The notes: generated from the sequence alone by a model not told the origin. Shown: positions 45,644-55,059, counted from the stretch's first letter. The stretch is DNA of 64,000 bases from Streptomyces albireticuli (GCF_002192455.1 NZ_CP021744.1:7154501-7218500); one strand, 5' to 3'. Made by a program: numbers and translations.

Positions 45644-46015
45644 ATGGAGATCTGGATCAATCCCGCCTGTTCGAAGTGCCGCAGCGCGGTCGGTCTGCTG
45701 GACGCGGAAGGCGCGGCGTACACCGTGCGCCGCTACCTGGAGGACGTGCCGGACGAGGACGAGATCCGGGCCGTGCTCGGCCGGCTCGGGCTGGAGCCGT
45801 GGGACATCACACGCACCCAGGAGGCCGAGGCCAAGGAGCTCGGCCTCAGGAACTGGGCGCGCGACGCGTCGGCGCGGGACCGCTGGGTCGCCGCGCTGGC
45901 CGCCCACCCCCGGCTGATCCAGCGCCCCCTCATCACGGCGGACGACGGCTCGGCCGTGGTCGGCCGCACGGAGGAGGCGGTGCGCGAGGCGCTGGAGAGG
46001 TCGGCGCGAGGCTGA
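45644..46015 (+). CDS. ArsC/Spx family protein
   Basis: A 123-aa thioredoxin-fold protein. The active-site region INPACSKCRSA (Cys9, Cys12) matches the ArsC/YfgD group, with a CxxC arrangement. The LIQRPLI segment near residue 90 keeps the Arg that binds the oxyanion. It may be a glutaredoxin- or mycothiol-linked arsenate reductase, or an ArsC-like oxidoreductase of unknown substrate. The ATG at 45644 is preferred over GTG at 45635 by family alignment. No other arsenic gene is near. Confidence 0.83.
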   Translation: MEIWINPACSKCRSAVGLLDAEGAAYTVRRYLEDVPDEDEIRAVLGRLGLEPWDITRTQEAEAKELGLRNWARDASARDRWVAALAAHPRLIQRPLITADDGSAVVGRTEEAVREALERSARG

Positions 46016-46027
46016 CGACGACCCCCT

Positions 46028-46065
46028 CGGAGGGCCCGTACGGCACAGGCCGTACGGGCCCTCCG
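46028..46065. terminator. Bidirectional terminator
   Basis: A 17-bp perfect stem: CGGAGGGCCCGTACGGC (46028-46044) and its complement (46049-46065), with loop ACAG. It lies between the ArsC-like gene and the convergent hydrolase gene, so it serves both. It is among the strongest hairpins in the window. Confidence 0.9.
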
Positions 46066-46084
46066 GCCGGGGATCGCCCGGGAG

Positions 46085-47341
46085 CTACGCCACCCACCGG
46101 TCGAAGAACGACCCCACGAGCCCCCGCACCAGCGGCACCGACTCCGCCGGCCCCATGGCCCCCACCAGCCGCACCCGGTCCTCCCTCGTCATGAGCCCCG
46201 CCTCGTGCAGCCGCGCCACCACCGCCCCGAAATCCGTGAACACCCAGTGCCCGGCCCTGTCGATCCGCCGCCGCCGGACGTGGCCCCCCGGGTGGGCCGC
46301 CACGGCCGACCAGGACCGCTCCAGGGCCTCCTTGTCGTCGAAGCCGTCGGTTCCCACCAGGAGCAGCGGCCGGTCCACCCCGTACCGCGCGACCGGGAAC
46401 AACTCACCCGCCCGGCCGGGCGCCTGCGGAGGGTGGTCCAGATACCCCTCCATGCCGACCGCCGCCCTGATGCGGCGGTCCTCGTACAGCGCCTGGGCCA
46501 CGGCCGTGCCCCCGGCCGAGTGCCCGTACGCGCCCACCCGCCGGAGGTCCAGCGCCCGGCCGAGACCGGCCGGCAGCGGCCGCCCCGCCACGTCCGGATT
46601 CCCTCCCGCCGCCAGGATCCCCAGCTGGTCCAGGACGAACCGGAGGTCCGCGACGCGGGTGCCGATCGCCGTCCGGAAGAGGCCTGGGTCCCGCCGCGGG
46701 TCCCCTTCGAAGACGGTCGTACGGACCTTCTTCCGCCACACCGTCCGGGCCGGGAAGTCGACCACGCTCGCGTCGCCGGGGTGGTCGACGGTCACCACGA
46801 CCCGGCCCCGGCTCGCCAGCTCCTCCGCGAGCCCGGTGCCCAGCGTGCGCGGGTCGGCGCCGCCCGGGCTGTGGAGCAGCACCGGGTGCCGTCCGGGCAG
46901 CGCGGGCGCGCCCGTGTGCGCGTGGGTCAGGGTGCCCGCCCAGTCCACCCCGGCCGCCGGCAGCCCGGGGTGCACGGCGGGGCCGATCTCCGCGAACCCG
47001 GCCGCGGCGTCCGCGGTCATCTGGTGTGCCACCGGGTGGCCGTGGACGTCGCGGGCCGGGTAGAAGACCGTCACCATCAGCTCCCGGAACGGGATCCCGG
47101 GCACCCACGGGTCGCGCCTGCGCCTGTCGACCAGGTGCAGCGTGGTGACCCCGAGCGGGTACGGGCCGCTCGGCGCCGGCAGCCGCGGGACGAGGCCGGC
47201 CGTGGCGCGGTCCCGCGCGCCCGCGCCGCCCGCGCCCGTCACCACCAGCGCGGCACCCAGGACGGCCGCCTTCGCGACCGTACGCCGGCCCACCCCGGCG
47301 GCACCCTCGCGCCCGCCCGCGCCGAACTCTCCCGGAAACAT
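46085..47341 (-). CDS. Secreted alpha/beta hydrolase (PAF-acetylhydrolase-like)
   Basis: A 418-aa exported hydrolase. The signal has a twin-Arg GRRTVAKAAVLGAALVV and may use the Tat route. The nucleophile elbow is GHS275AGG, the acid is probably the Asp in VGTDGFDD and the His is in AGHWVFTD, near residue 375. HSPGGADPRT and VVVTVDHPGDA are typical of the PAF-acetylhydrolase-like/lipase group. It probably hydrolyses short-chain esters or phospholipid oxidation products. GAGGAGG precedes the ATG. It diverges from the ArsR-type gene. Confidence 0.88.
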   Translation of the reverse strand: MFPGEFGAGGREGAAGVGRRTVAKAAVLGAALVVTGAGGAGARDRATAGLVPRLPAPSGPYPLGVTTLHLVDRRRRDPWVPGIPFRELMVTVFYPARDVHGHPVAHQMTADAAAGFAEIGPAVHPGLPAAGVDWAGTLTHAHTGAPALPGRHPVLLHSPGGADPRTLGTGLAEELASRGRVVVTVDHPGDASVVDFPARTVWRKKVRTTVFEGDPRRDPGLFRTAIGTRVADLRFVLDQLGILAAGGNPDVAGRPLPAGLGRALDLRRVGAYGHSAGGTAVAQALYEDRRIRAAVGMEGYLDHPPQAPGRAGELFPVARYGVDRPLLLVGTDGFDDKEALERSWSAVAAHPGGHVRRRRIDRAGHWVFTDFGAVVARLHEAGLMTREDRVRLVGAMGPAESVPLVRGLVGSFFDRWVA

Positions 47342-47501
47342 GCCGATCCTCCTCGCGCCGCTGTGACGCCGGTCCTTGTACCGGACGCCGGCCCCCTGAA
47401 TGAATGACGGGGGCATGACCTGAATGCTGGTGCGGGAGGGAAGCGCGGGCGATCCTTCAGGCCCTGCCCGAAACGATGGCGCGGCGCCGGCGGGGAGCGT
47501 A

Positions 47502-48485
47502 GTGATCCGGATCCATCTCACGGCCGAGGACTTCGCCCGGGTCCGGTTCGCGGCCCGGCCGGCGCCCTTGCAGGAGCTGAACGCGGCGCTCAGCATGCTG
47601 TTCGACGGTGGCGACGCGCTGCTCTTCGACCGCTGGCGGCGGCGCCTGTTCCACTCCCTCCCGGCCGCCGCCGAGCCGTTCGGCGACCTGGTGCCCGGAC
47701 GGGAGGCCCCCGCCTTCGTCGACGTGTTCGCCGACTCGCTCCAGGAGGGCCTCGAAAGCGTCCGCGCCGCACCGCCGGACCTGGTGCGGAGCGAGATCGA
47801 GCGGGTGTACGCAGGGCGCGCGCCCGCCCCGCCGTGGGTCCGTGAGCTGCACCGGGGCGACGCCGGCGCGTGGCGGATCCTCCACCGGGCGCAGCGCGCG
47901 GCCTTCGAGACGGTGCTGCGCCCCGTGTGGCCCCTGGTGCAGGACCTGCACCACGCGGAGTTCACGCGGCACGCCCTGACCGTGGCCGAGCACGGGGCCG
48001 GGTCCGCGCTGGTCGCGCTCGTCCCCGGCACCCGGCTGCGCGGGGCGGTCTGGGAGTGGGCGGCGCCCGGGGAGCGGGACGTCCGGCCGGGCGGCCGGGG
48101 CGTACTGCTCCTGCCGACCTTCCACTGGACCGGCCGTCCCCTGCTCTCCGACCTGCCCGGCCGTCCCGTCGTCGTGACCTATCCGGCCGGTCCGGGCCTG
48201 CCGCTGACGCCGGCCGGGCCGGGCGGCGCCGGTGACGCGCTCGCCGGGGTGCTCGGGCGGACCCGCGCCGACGCCCTGCTCCTGCTGGAGGAGGAGCACA
48301 CCACCGGCGCGCTCGCCCGCCGCCTCCGCGTCAGCGCCGCCACCGCGTCCGCCCACGCCGCCGCGCTGCGCGGGGCCGGGCTGATCACCACGGTCCGGGC
48401 CGGACGGGCGGTGCTGCACCGCCGTACCGCACTGGGGAGCCTGCTGGTCCGGCGGGGCGACGGAGCGGGGAACGGGCGGGCCTGA
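47502..48485 (+). CDS. ArsR-type winged-helix regulator with N-terminal DUF5937-like domain
   Basis: A 327-aa regulator. The first ~240 residues (IRIHLTAEDFARVRF, ELNAALSMLFDG, then DLHHAEFTRHAL) follow the layout of the large N-terminal domain found in actinomycete ArsR-like regulators and probably bind a ligand. Residues ~245-320 form a winged helix (TTGALARRLRVSAATASAHA, then LRGAGLITTVRAGRAVLHRR). No metal-binding Cys are seen. GTG at 47502 has GGGGAG upstream. It may regulate the divergent secreted hydrolase. Confidence 0.82.
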   Translation: MIRIHLTAEDFARVRFAARPAPLQELNAALSMLFDGGDALLFDRWRRRLFHSLPAAAEPFGDLVPGREAPAFVDVFADSLQEGLESVRAAPPDLVRSEIERVYAGRAPAPPWVRELHRGDAGAWRILHRAQRAAFETVLRPVWPLVQDLHHAEFTRHALTVAEHGAGSALVALVPGTRLRGAVWEWAAPGERDVRPGGRGVLLLPTFHWTGRPLLSDLPGRPVVVTYPAGPGLPLTPAGPGGAGDALAGVLGRTRADALLLLEEEHTTGALARRLRVSAATASAHAAALRGAGLITTVRAGRAVLHRRTALGSLLVRRGDGAGNGRA

Positions 48486-48862
48486 CCGGCGGTAATGGCA
48501 TGCTCACAGCGGTAATGGCGAGTCCGGTCGCGTTTGGATCCGTCACTCGAATTACCGTACGATGACCGGCGTCGCTATTGCGTCCTCGGCGATCTCGTCG
48601 CCGACGGGCGGGGAAAATCGCCCGCGCGAATTCCCCGGGCCCGTCACGCAAATCCCGGTGTGTGCTCCCGGGGGCCCGATGTCGGCAAAGCCGACGGGGC
48701 CGGTATTCAGCGCGGGTGGCTGAACTCACTCAGTACTCACTCAGTCCGAAAAGGCGCCGTCGGTCGGCGCGAGCCAATGCAACAGGTGTGGCAGCCGCAC
48801 GACCGGAGGGTCGCTCCAGGCTGCCTCCAGACCTTGTCTCCCGGCAGAACGGAAAGCACGTC
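48486..48862. other. Intergenic region with repeated operator-like boxes
   Basis: About 380 bases before the amino-acid permease. It contains two direct copies of GCGGTAATGGC and one inverted ATTACCG (48489-48557). The remainder is an ordinary leader; upstream in-frame codons to 48578 lack a ribosome binding site and are Arg-rich. Confidence 0.5.
48489..48557. promoter_or_regulatory. CGGTAAT boxes: two direct, one inverted
   Basis: GCGGTAATGGC at 48489-48499 and 48509-48519, a 20-base period that is about two helical turns. ATTACCG (48551-48557) is the inverse of the core. They fall at the start of the region in front of the permease gene and just past the end of the ArsR-type gene. They look like a multi-site regulator target. 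Confidence 0.45.
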
Positions 48863-50518
48863 GTGGATCTGAGCGCGGCCAATCGAAAAGGCCTCAGCCT
48901 CTTCGCCCTGATCATGATCGGGCTGGGGTCCATCTTCGGCTCCGGCTGGCTCTTCGGAGCCGGTCAGGCCGCTCAGGTCGCGGGCCCCGCCGCCCTGGTC
49001 GCCTGGGTGATCGGCGCGGTCTTCATCGGCATGATCGCCATGTCGTACGCCGAGGTGGGCGCCGCCTACCCGCTGCCGGGGGCCATGGCCAGGTTCGGCT
49101 CCATCTCGCACGGCCCGGTGCTGGGCTTCATCACCGGCTGGGCGGTGTGGATCGCGACGGCCTCCCTGATCCCCATCGAGTCCATCGCCGGCACCCAGTA
49201 CATGGCCTCCTGGAACTTCGGCTGGGCCAAGGGCCTGGTCGCCGACGGCCGCCTCACCGGCACCGGCATGGCGACGGCCCTCGTCCTGACCGTCGCGCTC
49301 TGGCTGGCCTGCTACTGGTCGGTCGCGCTGCTGGCCCGCGCCAACAACCTCCTGACCCTGGTCAAGTTCGCCATCCCGGTCCTCGCGGTCGGCGCGCTCA
49401 TCGCCTCCGGCTTCCACACCGAGAACTTCACCGCGCACGGCGGCTTCGCCCCCAACGGCTGGTCCGCCGTGCTCACCGCCGTCACCGCCTCGGGCGTCGT
49501 CTTCGCCTTCAACGGCTTCCAGGCCGTCGTCAACCTCGGCGGCGCCGCCAAGGACCCGGGCCGCGCCATCCCGCGGGCCCTCGTCGGCGCGCTCGTCCTC
49601 GGCCTGGTGATCTACCTCGCCCTCCAGGTCGCCTTCCTCGGCGCCGTCCCGCCGGAGCGGCTCGCCGAGGCCGGCGGGTGGAGCGGCATCAACTTCGCGT
49701 CCCCCTTCGCGGACCTCGCCAAGCTGCTGATGCTGCACTGGGTCGTCACGATGCTCCAGTTCGGCGCCTTCATCTCGCCGTCCGGCGCCAACATCGGCAA
49801 TGTCGCCTCGGCCGCCTACCTGGCCCAGAACCTCGCCGAGACCGGCTTCTTCCCCAAGAAGATCGCCGAGGTGCACCCCCGCTACGGCGTCGCCCGGCCC
49901 GCCATGTGGCTGAACCTCGGCTTCTCCGTGCTGCTGCTCCTCACCATCGGCCACAGCTGGGAGGCGCTGGCCAGCGTCGTCTCCGCCGCGATGGTCGTCT
50001 CCTACCTCATGGGCCCCATCGCCGTCGGCGTCTTCCGGCAGACCAAGCCCCACCTCCCCCGCCCCTTCCGCCTTCCCGCGGCCAAGGTGCTCTGCCCCCT
50101 CACCTTCGCCTTCGCGGCCTGCGCCCTGTACTGGTCCAAGTGGCCCAACACCGGCAAGGTCGCCCTCCTCACCCTCATCTCCGTGCCCATCGCCGCCCTG
50201 GTGCTGCGCCGCAAGGGCGAGACCGACCTGCGGCGGCAGTTCGCCCCGGCCTGGTGGATGGTCGGCTTCCTGCTGTGGATGTCCCTGCTGTCGGCCCTCG
50301 GCAGCGAGGAGTTCGGCGGCCACGGGGTGATCCCGGGCGGCGTCGACACGGCGCTGGTCGGGCTGTCGGCCCTGGGCTTCTACTTCTGGGCGGTACGGGC
50401 TGGAGTGCGGGCGCATGAGGCGGGGCTGCCGGGTCCGGATCCGCTTGAGGCGGGGGAGCCTGCGGCTCAGGCCGACATCCCTCACCAGGGCAGCCCTGCC
50501 GGGGTCACGGTCTCCTAG
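48863..50518 (+). CDS. APC-family amino acid permease
   Basis: A 551-aa permease with 12 or more membrane segments. The first segment (LFALIMIGLGSIFGSGWLFG) carries the Gly-rich substrate loop of APC transporters, and VVFAFNGFQAVVNLGGAAKD is the conserved TM6/7 region. The cytoplasmic C-terminal tail of ~35 residues is variable. GTG at 48863 has GGAAAG upstream. The substrate is probably an amino acid or amine; the exact one cannot be told. The repeated CGGTAAT boxes upstream point to regulation. Confidence 0.9.
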   Translation: MDLSAANRKGLSLFALIMIGLGSIFGSGWLFGAGQAAQVAGPAALVAWVIGAVFIGMIAMSYAEVGAAYPLPGAMARFGSISHGPVLGFITGWAVWIATASLIPIESIAGTQYMASWNFGWAKGLVADGRLTGTGMATALVLTVALWLACYWSVALLARANNLLTLVKFAIPVLAVGALIASGFHTENFTAHGGFAPNGWSAVLTAVTASGVVFAFNGFQAVVNLGGAAKDPGRAIPRALVGALVLGLVIYLALQVAFLGAVPPERLAEAGGWSGINFASPFADLAKLLMLHWVVTMLQFGAFISPSGANIGNVASAAYLAQNLAETGFFPKKIAEVHPRYGVARPAMWLNLGFSVLLLLTIGHSWEALASVVSAAMVVSYLMGPIAVGVFRQTKPHLPRPFRLPAAKVLCPLTFAFAACALYWSKWPNTGKVALLTLISVPIAALVLRRKGETDLRRQFAPAWWMVGFLLWMSLLSALGSEEFGGHGVIPGGVDTALVGLSALGFYFWAVRAGVRAHEAGLPGPDPLEAGEPAAQADIPHQGSPAGVTVS

Positions 50519-50520
50519 GG

Positions 50521-50770
50521 GTCGGGCCGGGCGGGCTTTTTCCCCGGCCCCGCCCCTTCCCGAAACCGGGGGCTTCGCCCCCGGACCCCCTTTCCGCGCT
50601 GACGCGCGGTGTCCTCAAACGCCGGACGGGCTGAAGTCAGCCCGTCCGGGGGCACCTCCCAGCGGTAGCTGGGGGAGTTCGAGGACCGGGGTCCGGGGCG
50701 GAGCCCCGCACGCGGCGGAGCCGCACATCGGATACAGCGGGAAGGGGCGGGGCGGGGCGGGGAACAAGCC
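50521..50770. repeat. Recurrent intergenic element, full palindromic copy B
   Basis: A ~230-base imperfect inverted repeat. CCGCCCCTTCCCG (50550-50562) is mirrored by CGGGAAGGGGCGG near 50739-50752, and CGGACCCC by its inverse. The centre is a 13-bp perfect hairpin, CCGGACGGGCTGA (50622-50634) and TCAGCCCGTCCGG (50637-50649). It shares blocks with copies A and C. It could terminate the permease transcript or form a cruciform. Confidence 0.7.
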
Positions 50771-50892
50771 GCCCGCAGGGCGCACCCCGGCCCGCCCGCC
50801 GGCCGCCAAGGCCGCTGTGGCAGGCTGCCCCTCAGAAGATCCCGAGGGTCAGGCCCCCGGGCCGGAGCACCAGGAAGCGCGGCGAAACGCAC

Positions 50893-51678
50893 ATGTCGAA
50901 CCCACGGGCCACCGCCTCCGCCGTCCACCGCGAGGCCGTCGCCGCCGAGACCGCCAGGTTCGTGGCGGCGGTCAAGGGCGCGGACCTGACCCTCCCGGTG
51001 CCCGGCTGCCCGGGCTGGACGCTCGCCGACCTCGTCAAGCACACCGGCAGCGTGCAGCGCTGGTTCTCCGCACTCCTGCGCCGGCGGGTCCAGGAGCCGC
51101 CGCGGAGCCGCGACGTGGAACTGCGGCTGCCGGCGAGTGAGGACGGCTACCCGGACTGGCTGGCGGACAGCGCCGCCGAGGCCGCGAGCGCCTTCGACGG
51201 CCTCGACCCGGACGCGCCCATGTGGGCCTGGGGAGCCGACCAGCACGCCAGGTTCTGGATCCGGCGGATGCTGATCGAGACGCTGGTCCACCGCACCGAC
51301 GCGGAACGCGCCCTCGGCCTCCGGTCCGGGATCGACCGTGACCTCGCCACCGACGCCGTCGACGAGTTCCTCGTCAACCTGCCCCACGCCGCGTTCTTCG
51401 CCCCCAAGGTGGCGGACCTCCGCGGCGACGGCGAGACCCTGCGCTTCCGGTGCGCCGACACCGACGGGGACTGGCTCGTCCGCCTCCGCCCCGACGGCTT
51501 CGGCGTGGAGGCCGCGGGCCGGGAACCGGAGGGGACCGGCGCCGACGTGTCCGTCCGGGCGGCAGCCGCGGACCTGCTGCTGTTCCTGTACGGGCGCCTC
51601 GGCCACGACTCGGACGCCTTCCGGGTGGACGGGGACGAGGAACTGCTCGCGCGCTGGACCGCGAACTCCGCCTTCTGA
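50893..51678 (+). CDS. Mycothiol-dependent maleylpyruvate isomerase family protein
   Basis: A 261-aa protein. The N-terminal DinB-like four-helix domain has PGCPGWTLADLVKHTGSVQR near residue 40, with the His that binds metal, and the ETLVHRTDAERA segment near residue 138 with a second His. The C-terminal domain (RLRPDGFGVEAAG, AAAADLLLFLYGR) fits the TIGR03083 group. Such proteins use mycothiol and occur only in actinomycetes. The substrate is unknown. It lies 14 bases before the end of the convergent biosynthetic operon. Confidence 0.85.
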   Translation: MSNPRATASAVHREAVAAETARFVAAVKGADLTLPVPGCPGWTLADLVKHTGSVQRWFSALLRRRVQEPPRSRDVELRLPASEDGYPDWLADSAAEAASAFDGLDPDAPMWAWGADQHARFWIRRMLIETLVHRTDAERALGLRSGIDRDLATDAVDEFLVNLPHAAFFAPKVADLRGDGETLRFRCADTDGDWLVRLRPDGFGVEAAGREPEGTGADVSVRAAAADLLLFLYGRLGHDSDAFRVDGDEELLARWTANSAF

Positions 51679-51692
51679 GGGCGAGCGCCCCG

Positions 51693-53036
51693 TCAGCGAC
51701 CGGCCACCAGGACGTTGATCAGGGCCCCGTGGCCGTACATGCTGACGATGCCGCTCTCGCCCGAGGCGAAGTAACGGACCAGGCATCCCGCCGGCTTCCC
51801 GGCGACGACGTACGGGCCGAGGAGCGGGGCGATCGTCGTGGGACGGGTGCCGGACCCCGTCCCGTCGGTCACCAGCGCCGCGCACCGCCCCGCCTCCACG
51901 TACTCCTGGGCGACGCTGTCCTCCTCACGCAGCGCCCGCCCGACGGCGCGCTCCCACACGACGGGGTCGGTGGACGGCCCCAGGAGCACGCCGTCGCCGC
52001 ACATGCCGACGGCCTTCTTGAGCACGAAGCACGGCCGCCGGCGCACCAGCAGCTCGCCGAGGTCGTGGTCCCGGCCGCGCCAGGCGACGCGGCGTTCGCG
52101 GACGACCCTGGTCCAGGGGAGGTAGCGGCGGACCAGCTCCCGCTCGGCGCCCGTCATCCAGGGCAGTCCCTCCGAGACCCACCCGAGGACCTTCTTGTTG
52201 GAGATCAGGAAGGCGGTCTGCGGCGCCAGGAAGAGGCACCCGGCGTCGAGCGCCCGGCGCACCGGAGCCAGGTCGATGCCGTGCTCGCGCCACTCGGTGA
52301 CCGTGAAGTGCCGCAGGCCCAGGGGGAACCGGAAGCGGCCGTCGGGGTCGTACGCCCGGTCCAGCTCCTCCGGTTCGAGGAACTCGGCCCGGAAGCCGTG
52401 CCGCCGCAGGTGGCCGATCTCGACGTCGAAGTAGCGGGCGCTGCCCACCCCGGGCAGGTCACGGACGGTGCCCAGCAGGGCGACGGCCCGGGGCAGCCCC
52501 AGCTCCTCGCAGACGGCGGCGAAGAGCCTGCGGCGGGCGCCGAACAGCGAAGGGCCGTCGAAGGGCGCGCGGTCACCGCCGGCGCCGCCGTGCACCCGGC
52601 GCCAGGCCCGCGTCATCATGTGCGTGTGGACGGCGCCGCCGACCGCCCCGCCGACGTTGAACTCCAGGAACCGCGGACCGTCTTCCCCGATCACCGCGTC
52701 GGGGCGGGCCATGCAGCCGCAGTAGCGCTCCTCCAGCCGGTCGTCGACGAACAAAGGATGCAGCGACTCGTCCACGCCCAGCGCGGCCATCCGGTGCCGC
52801 GCCGTGGGCCCGCTCGCCAGCAGGGCCCGGCGGAGGAGGTCCAGCAGCCGCGCGGCCGCCCCGTACAGCTCCGCGGCGCCGCGGGCGGGGACGACCAGCG
52901 GCCGGGCCGACACCAGCTCCTCGTGGAAGCCCAGGTCGCGCATCTCCTCGCGGAGGACGTCGCGGACGCCGGCCGCGCCGAGCCGGGCGGGGACGTCCAC
53001 CGCGTACGAGCCGAACCAGGGGTGGTGCTCGGTCAT
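51693..53036 (-). CDS. ATP-grasp-like ligase of the DUF6002 operon
   Basis: A 447-aa protein. FLEFNVGGAVGGAV near residue 125, LAPQTAFLISNKKVLG near residue 275, and FVLKKAVGMCGDGVLLG near residue 345 match the layout of circularly permuted ATP-grasp or glutathionylspermidine-synthase-type ligases, with the lysines and Gly-rich loop that bind ATP and EADDRAQEYVEAG-like VAQEYVEAG as the metal-binding part. It probably joins a carboxylate to an amine. It is the last gene of a five-gene minus-strand operon, 12 bases after the acyltransferase. Confidence 0.75.
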   Translation of the reverse strand: MTEHHPWFGSYAVDVPARLGAAGVRDVLREEMRDLGFHEELVSARPLVVPARGAAELYGAAARLLDLLRRALLASGPTARHRMAALGVDESLHPLFVDDRLEERYCGCMARPDAVIGEDGPRFLEFNVGGAVGGAVHTHMMTRAWRRVHGGAGGDRAPFDGPSLFGARRRLFAAVCEELGLPRAVALLGTVRDLPGVGSARYFDVEIGHLRRHGFRAEFLEPEELDRAYDPDGRFRFPLGLRHFTVTEWREHGIDLAPVRRALDAGCLFLAPQTAFLISNKKVLGWVSEGLPWMTGAERELVRRYLPWTRVVRERRVAWRGRDHDLGELLVRRRPCFVLKKAVGMCGDGVLLGPSTDPVVWERAVGRALREEDSVAQEYVEAGRCAALVTDGTGSGTRPTTIAPLLGPYVVAGKPAGCLVRYFASGESGIVSMYGHGALINVLVAGR

Positions 53037-53048
53037 GGTCTTTCCCTC

Positions 53049-54197
53049 TCAGGCGGGCCCGGGCTCCCGCACGTCCCGCAGGAAGGCGTCCAGCGGGACG
53101 TGGCGGGCGCGGCGGACGCCCGGGCACCGCCAGGCCAGGTCGGTGCGCGGCGGCCGGTCCGCGTCGTGGAAGTACAGGGCCTCGAAGCCGTCGTCGCCGC
53201 AGGCGATGACCGGGTTCGCCACCAGCAGGTCCCGCACCCGAGGGGTGTCCCGCCCGACGCGCAGCACCAGCCGTTTGCCGCCGAAGTGGTCGTCCGGCAG
53301 CCGGCACTCCGGGTGGAACCGCTGTTTGAACTGGAAGATCCCCTTGCTGAGGAAGGGCTCGCAGCCGGACAGGTCGACGTGGTCGAAGCCGTGCGCGTCC
53401 GCCCACTCCAGCGTGAAGTGCGTCAGCGCCCGTACCGCGCCGTCGGCGTAGTACCGTTCGGCGCCGTCGAGGACGCCGAGCAGCCGCATCGTCAGGACGC
53501 GGTGGTGCCGGCCGCGGGCGCACAGCACCCCGGCCACCCGGGTGCCGTCCTCGACCAGGAAGAAGAGGATCCCCTTCCGGAAGAGGCATTCGTAGGCGAG
53601 GGCCGCGGACAGGCTGCGGGTCGCCTCCCCGTGCCGGCGGCGCATGGTGGGCAGGTGCATCCGCTCGTAGAAGTGGTCGAAGGCGTGCGGGCCGGTGCCG
53701 GTCTCCCACGTCCACCCCCGCGCGGCGCGGCCGGCGCGGAAGGTACGGCTCTCGCGCGCGGAGATCCGGGCGCGCAGGGCCCCGGGCCCGGCACCGACCG
53801 GGACGACGAGCCGCACGCGGAACGGCAGCACGACCGTGGCCGGCCCCGGCACGGGCACGCGCCGGGCCGGGAGCCCGGACAGCCGGATGTCCACGGGCGC
53901 GGAGTGCCGTGCGCCGGGCCGCGTCGCCACGGTGTCCACGCCCCGCTGCCGGAGGAACGCCAGGATGTGACGCGACCCGTCACCCAGCCCCGTGTAGCAC
54001 AGCCGCACCGGGCCGTCCGGCGGTGAGCAGGCCGTGAAGGGGCGCCGGGCGCCGTCCCACCGGACGCGGACGGCCGCCAGCCGGGGACCGGTGTCCCACG
54101 CGTACCGCGCCCGCAGCACCGCGCGGTACGGGGCCGCCGACCTGGCCGGGGCGGGCGCCGGAGGACGGCGGGGGCCGGGGAGGCCGGGCGCCGTCAT
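53049..54197 (-). CDS. GNAT/FemAB-like acyltransferase of the DUF6002 operon
   Basis: A 382-aa protein. The first ~190 residues are Arg/Pro/Val-rich and match no family. The second half (HAFDHFYERMHLPTMRRRHG, then AYECLFRKGILFFLVEDG and VDLSGCEPFLSKGIFQFKQR) looks like a GNAT-fold domain of the FemAB/BioF2 type, which transfers an acyl or aminoacyl group. The ATG at 54197 overlaps the methyltransferase stop by 4 bases (ATGA), so the two are translationally coupled. Confidence 0.72.
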   Translation of the reverse strand: MTAPGLPGPRRPPAPAPARSAAPYRAVLRARYAWDTGPRLAAVRVRWDGARRPFTACSPPDGPVRLCYTGLGDGSRHILAFLRQRGVDTVATRPGARHSAPVDIRLSGLPARRVPVPGPATVVLPFRVRLVVPVGAGPGALRARISARESRTFRAGRAARGWTWETGTGPHAFDHFYERMHLPTMRRRHGEATRSLSAALAYECLFRKGILFFLVEDGTRVAGVLCARGRHHRVLTMRLLGVLDGAERYYADGAVRALTHFTLEWADAHGFDHVDLSGCEPFLSKGIFQFKQRFHPECRLPDDHFGGKRLVLRVGRDTPRVRDLLVANPVIACGDDGFEALYFHDADRPPRTDLAWRCPGVRRARHVPLDAFLRDVREPGPA

Positions 54198-54982
54198 CGC
54201 GCGCCCGGACCTTCGCCGGGGGACCGGTGACGGTAGACGGACACGCACCCCGGGCTGTCCGGGCTCATCGGCGAGCCCTGCCAGTCGGCCGTGCGGGCCA
54301 GCGGCACCAGCCCCGCCGCCGCGGCCAGCAGGTCCAGCTCACCGGGCCATACGTAGCGGATGACCGACCGGTACGAGACGACGCCGCCGTCCGTGACGGC
54401 CACGGTGCGCCGTTCCATCACCTGCGTCACCGGGTCGCAGTCGACGACGGAGAAGCGGAACCGGTCCTCCCCGGTGTGGAAGTGCCGGACGGAGACCCCG
54501 GGGGAGACGTCGGCGGGCATCTGGTGGTCGACGACGACCCGCCCGCCGGGTGCCAGATGGCGGGCGGCGACGGCGAGGCACGCGGCCTGCCGGGCCTGGT
54601 CGGGGAGGCAGAAGAGGCTGTTGAAGACGGAGTAGACGAGGGTGAAGCGGCGGCCCAGGTCGCAGTCGGCCATGTCCGCGAGCACCGTGCGCACCAGGTG
54701 CCCGCCGGGTTTGCCGCGCAGCCGGCGCAGCATCTCCGGTGAGCTGTCCACGCCGTGGACGCGGACGCCGCGCCGGGCGAGAGGTATGGCCACGCGGCCG
54801 GTACCGACGCCCAGTTCGAGTGCTTCGCCGCCGCCCGCGAGGCGTGCCAGGGCCGCCACGGCCGCGGCCCCGTCGGCGAACTCCGGGGGATACCAGTCGT
54901 CGTAGACCTCGCCGAAGGTCCGGCCGTAGTCACCGATGCCGTGTCCGTCCGGCTCCCGGCCGGTCCTCTCGTCCGCTTCCAC
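54194..54982 (-). CDS. SAM-dependent methyltransferase of the DUF6002 operon
   Basis: A 262-aa class I methyltransferase. Motif I is ALELGVGTGRVAIPLARRG (about residues 54-72), followed by GVDSSPEML and LVYSVFNSLFCLPDQ. The substrate pocket has ADVSPGVSVRHFH and VIRYVWPGELDLLAAAAGL, as in small-molecule N/O-methyltransferases of natural-product clusters. GTG at 54982 has GGAAG upstream. The stop overlaps the next gene by 4 bases. Confidence 0.88.
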   Translation of the reverse strand: MEADERTGREPDGHGIGDYGRTFGEVYDDWYPPEFADGAAAVAALARLAGGGEALELGVGTGRVAIPLARRGVRVHGVDSSPEMLRRLRGKPGGHLVRTVLADMADCDLGRRFTLVYSVFNSLFCLPDQARQAACLAVAARHLAPGGRVVVDHQMPADVSPGVSVRHFHTGEDRFRFSVVDCDPVTQVMERRTVAVTDGGVVSYRSVIRYVWPGELDLLAAAAGLVPLARTADWQGSPMSPDSPGCVSVYRHRSPGEGPGAR

Positions 54983-55059
54983 GTCCGCTTCCTTCTCCGC
55001 CGGTGCCTTCCGCCGTGGGTCGTGCGGCCCGGGGCGCCGTCAGCCGTTCCCCCGGACCG

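Noticed and set aside
45644..46015. Part of an arsenic resistance operon together with the ArsR-type gene
   Set aside because: The two genes are separated by a convergent hydrolase and a terminator, no arsB or acr3 is present, and the ArsR-type protein lacks metal Cys.
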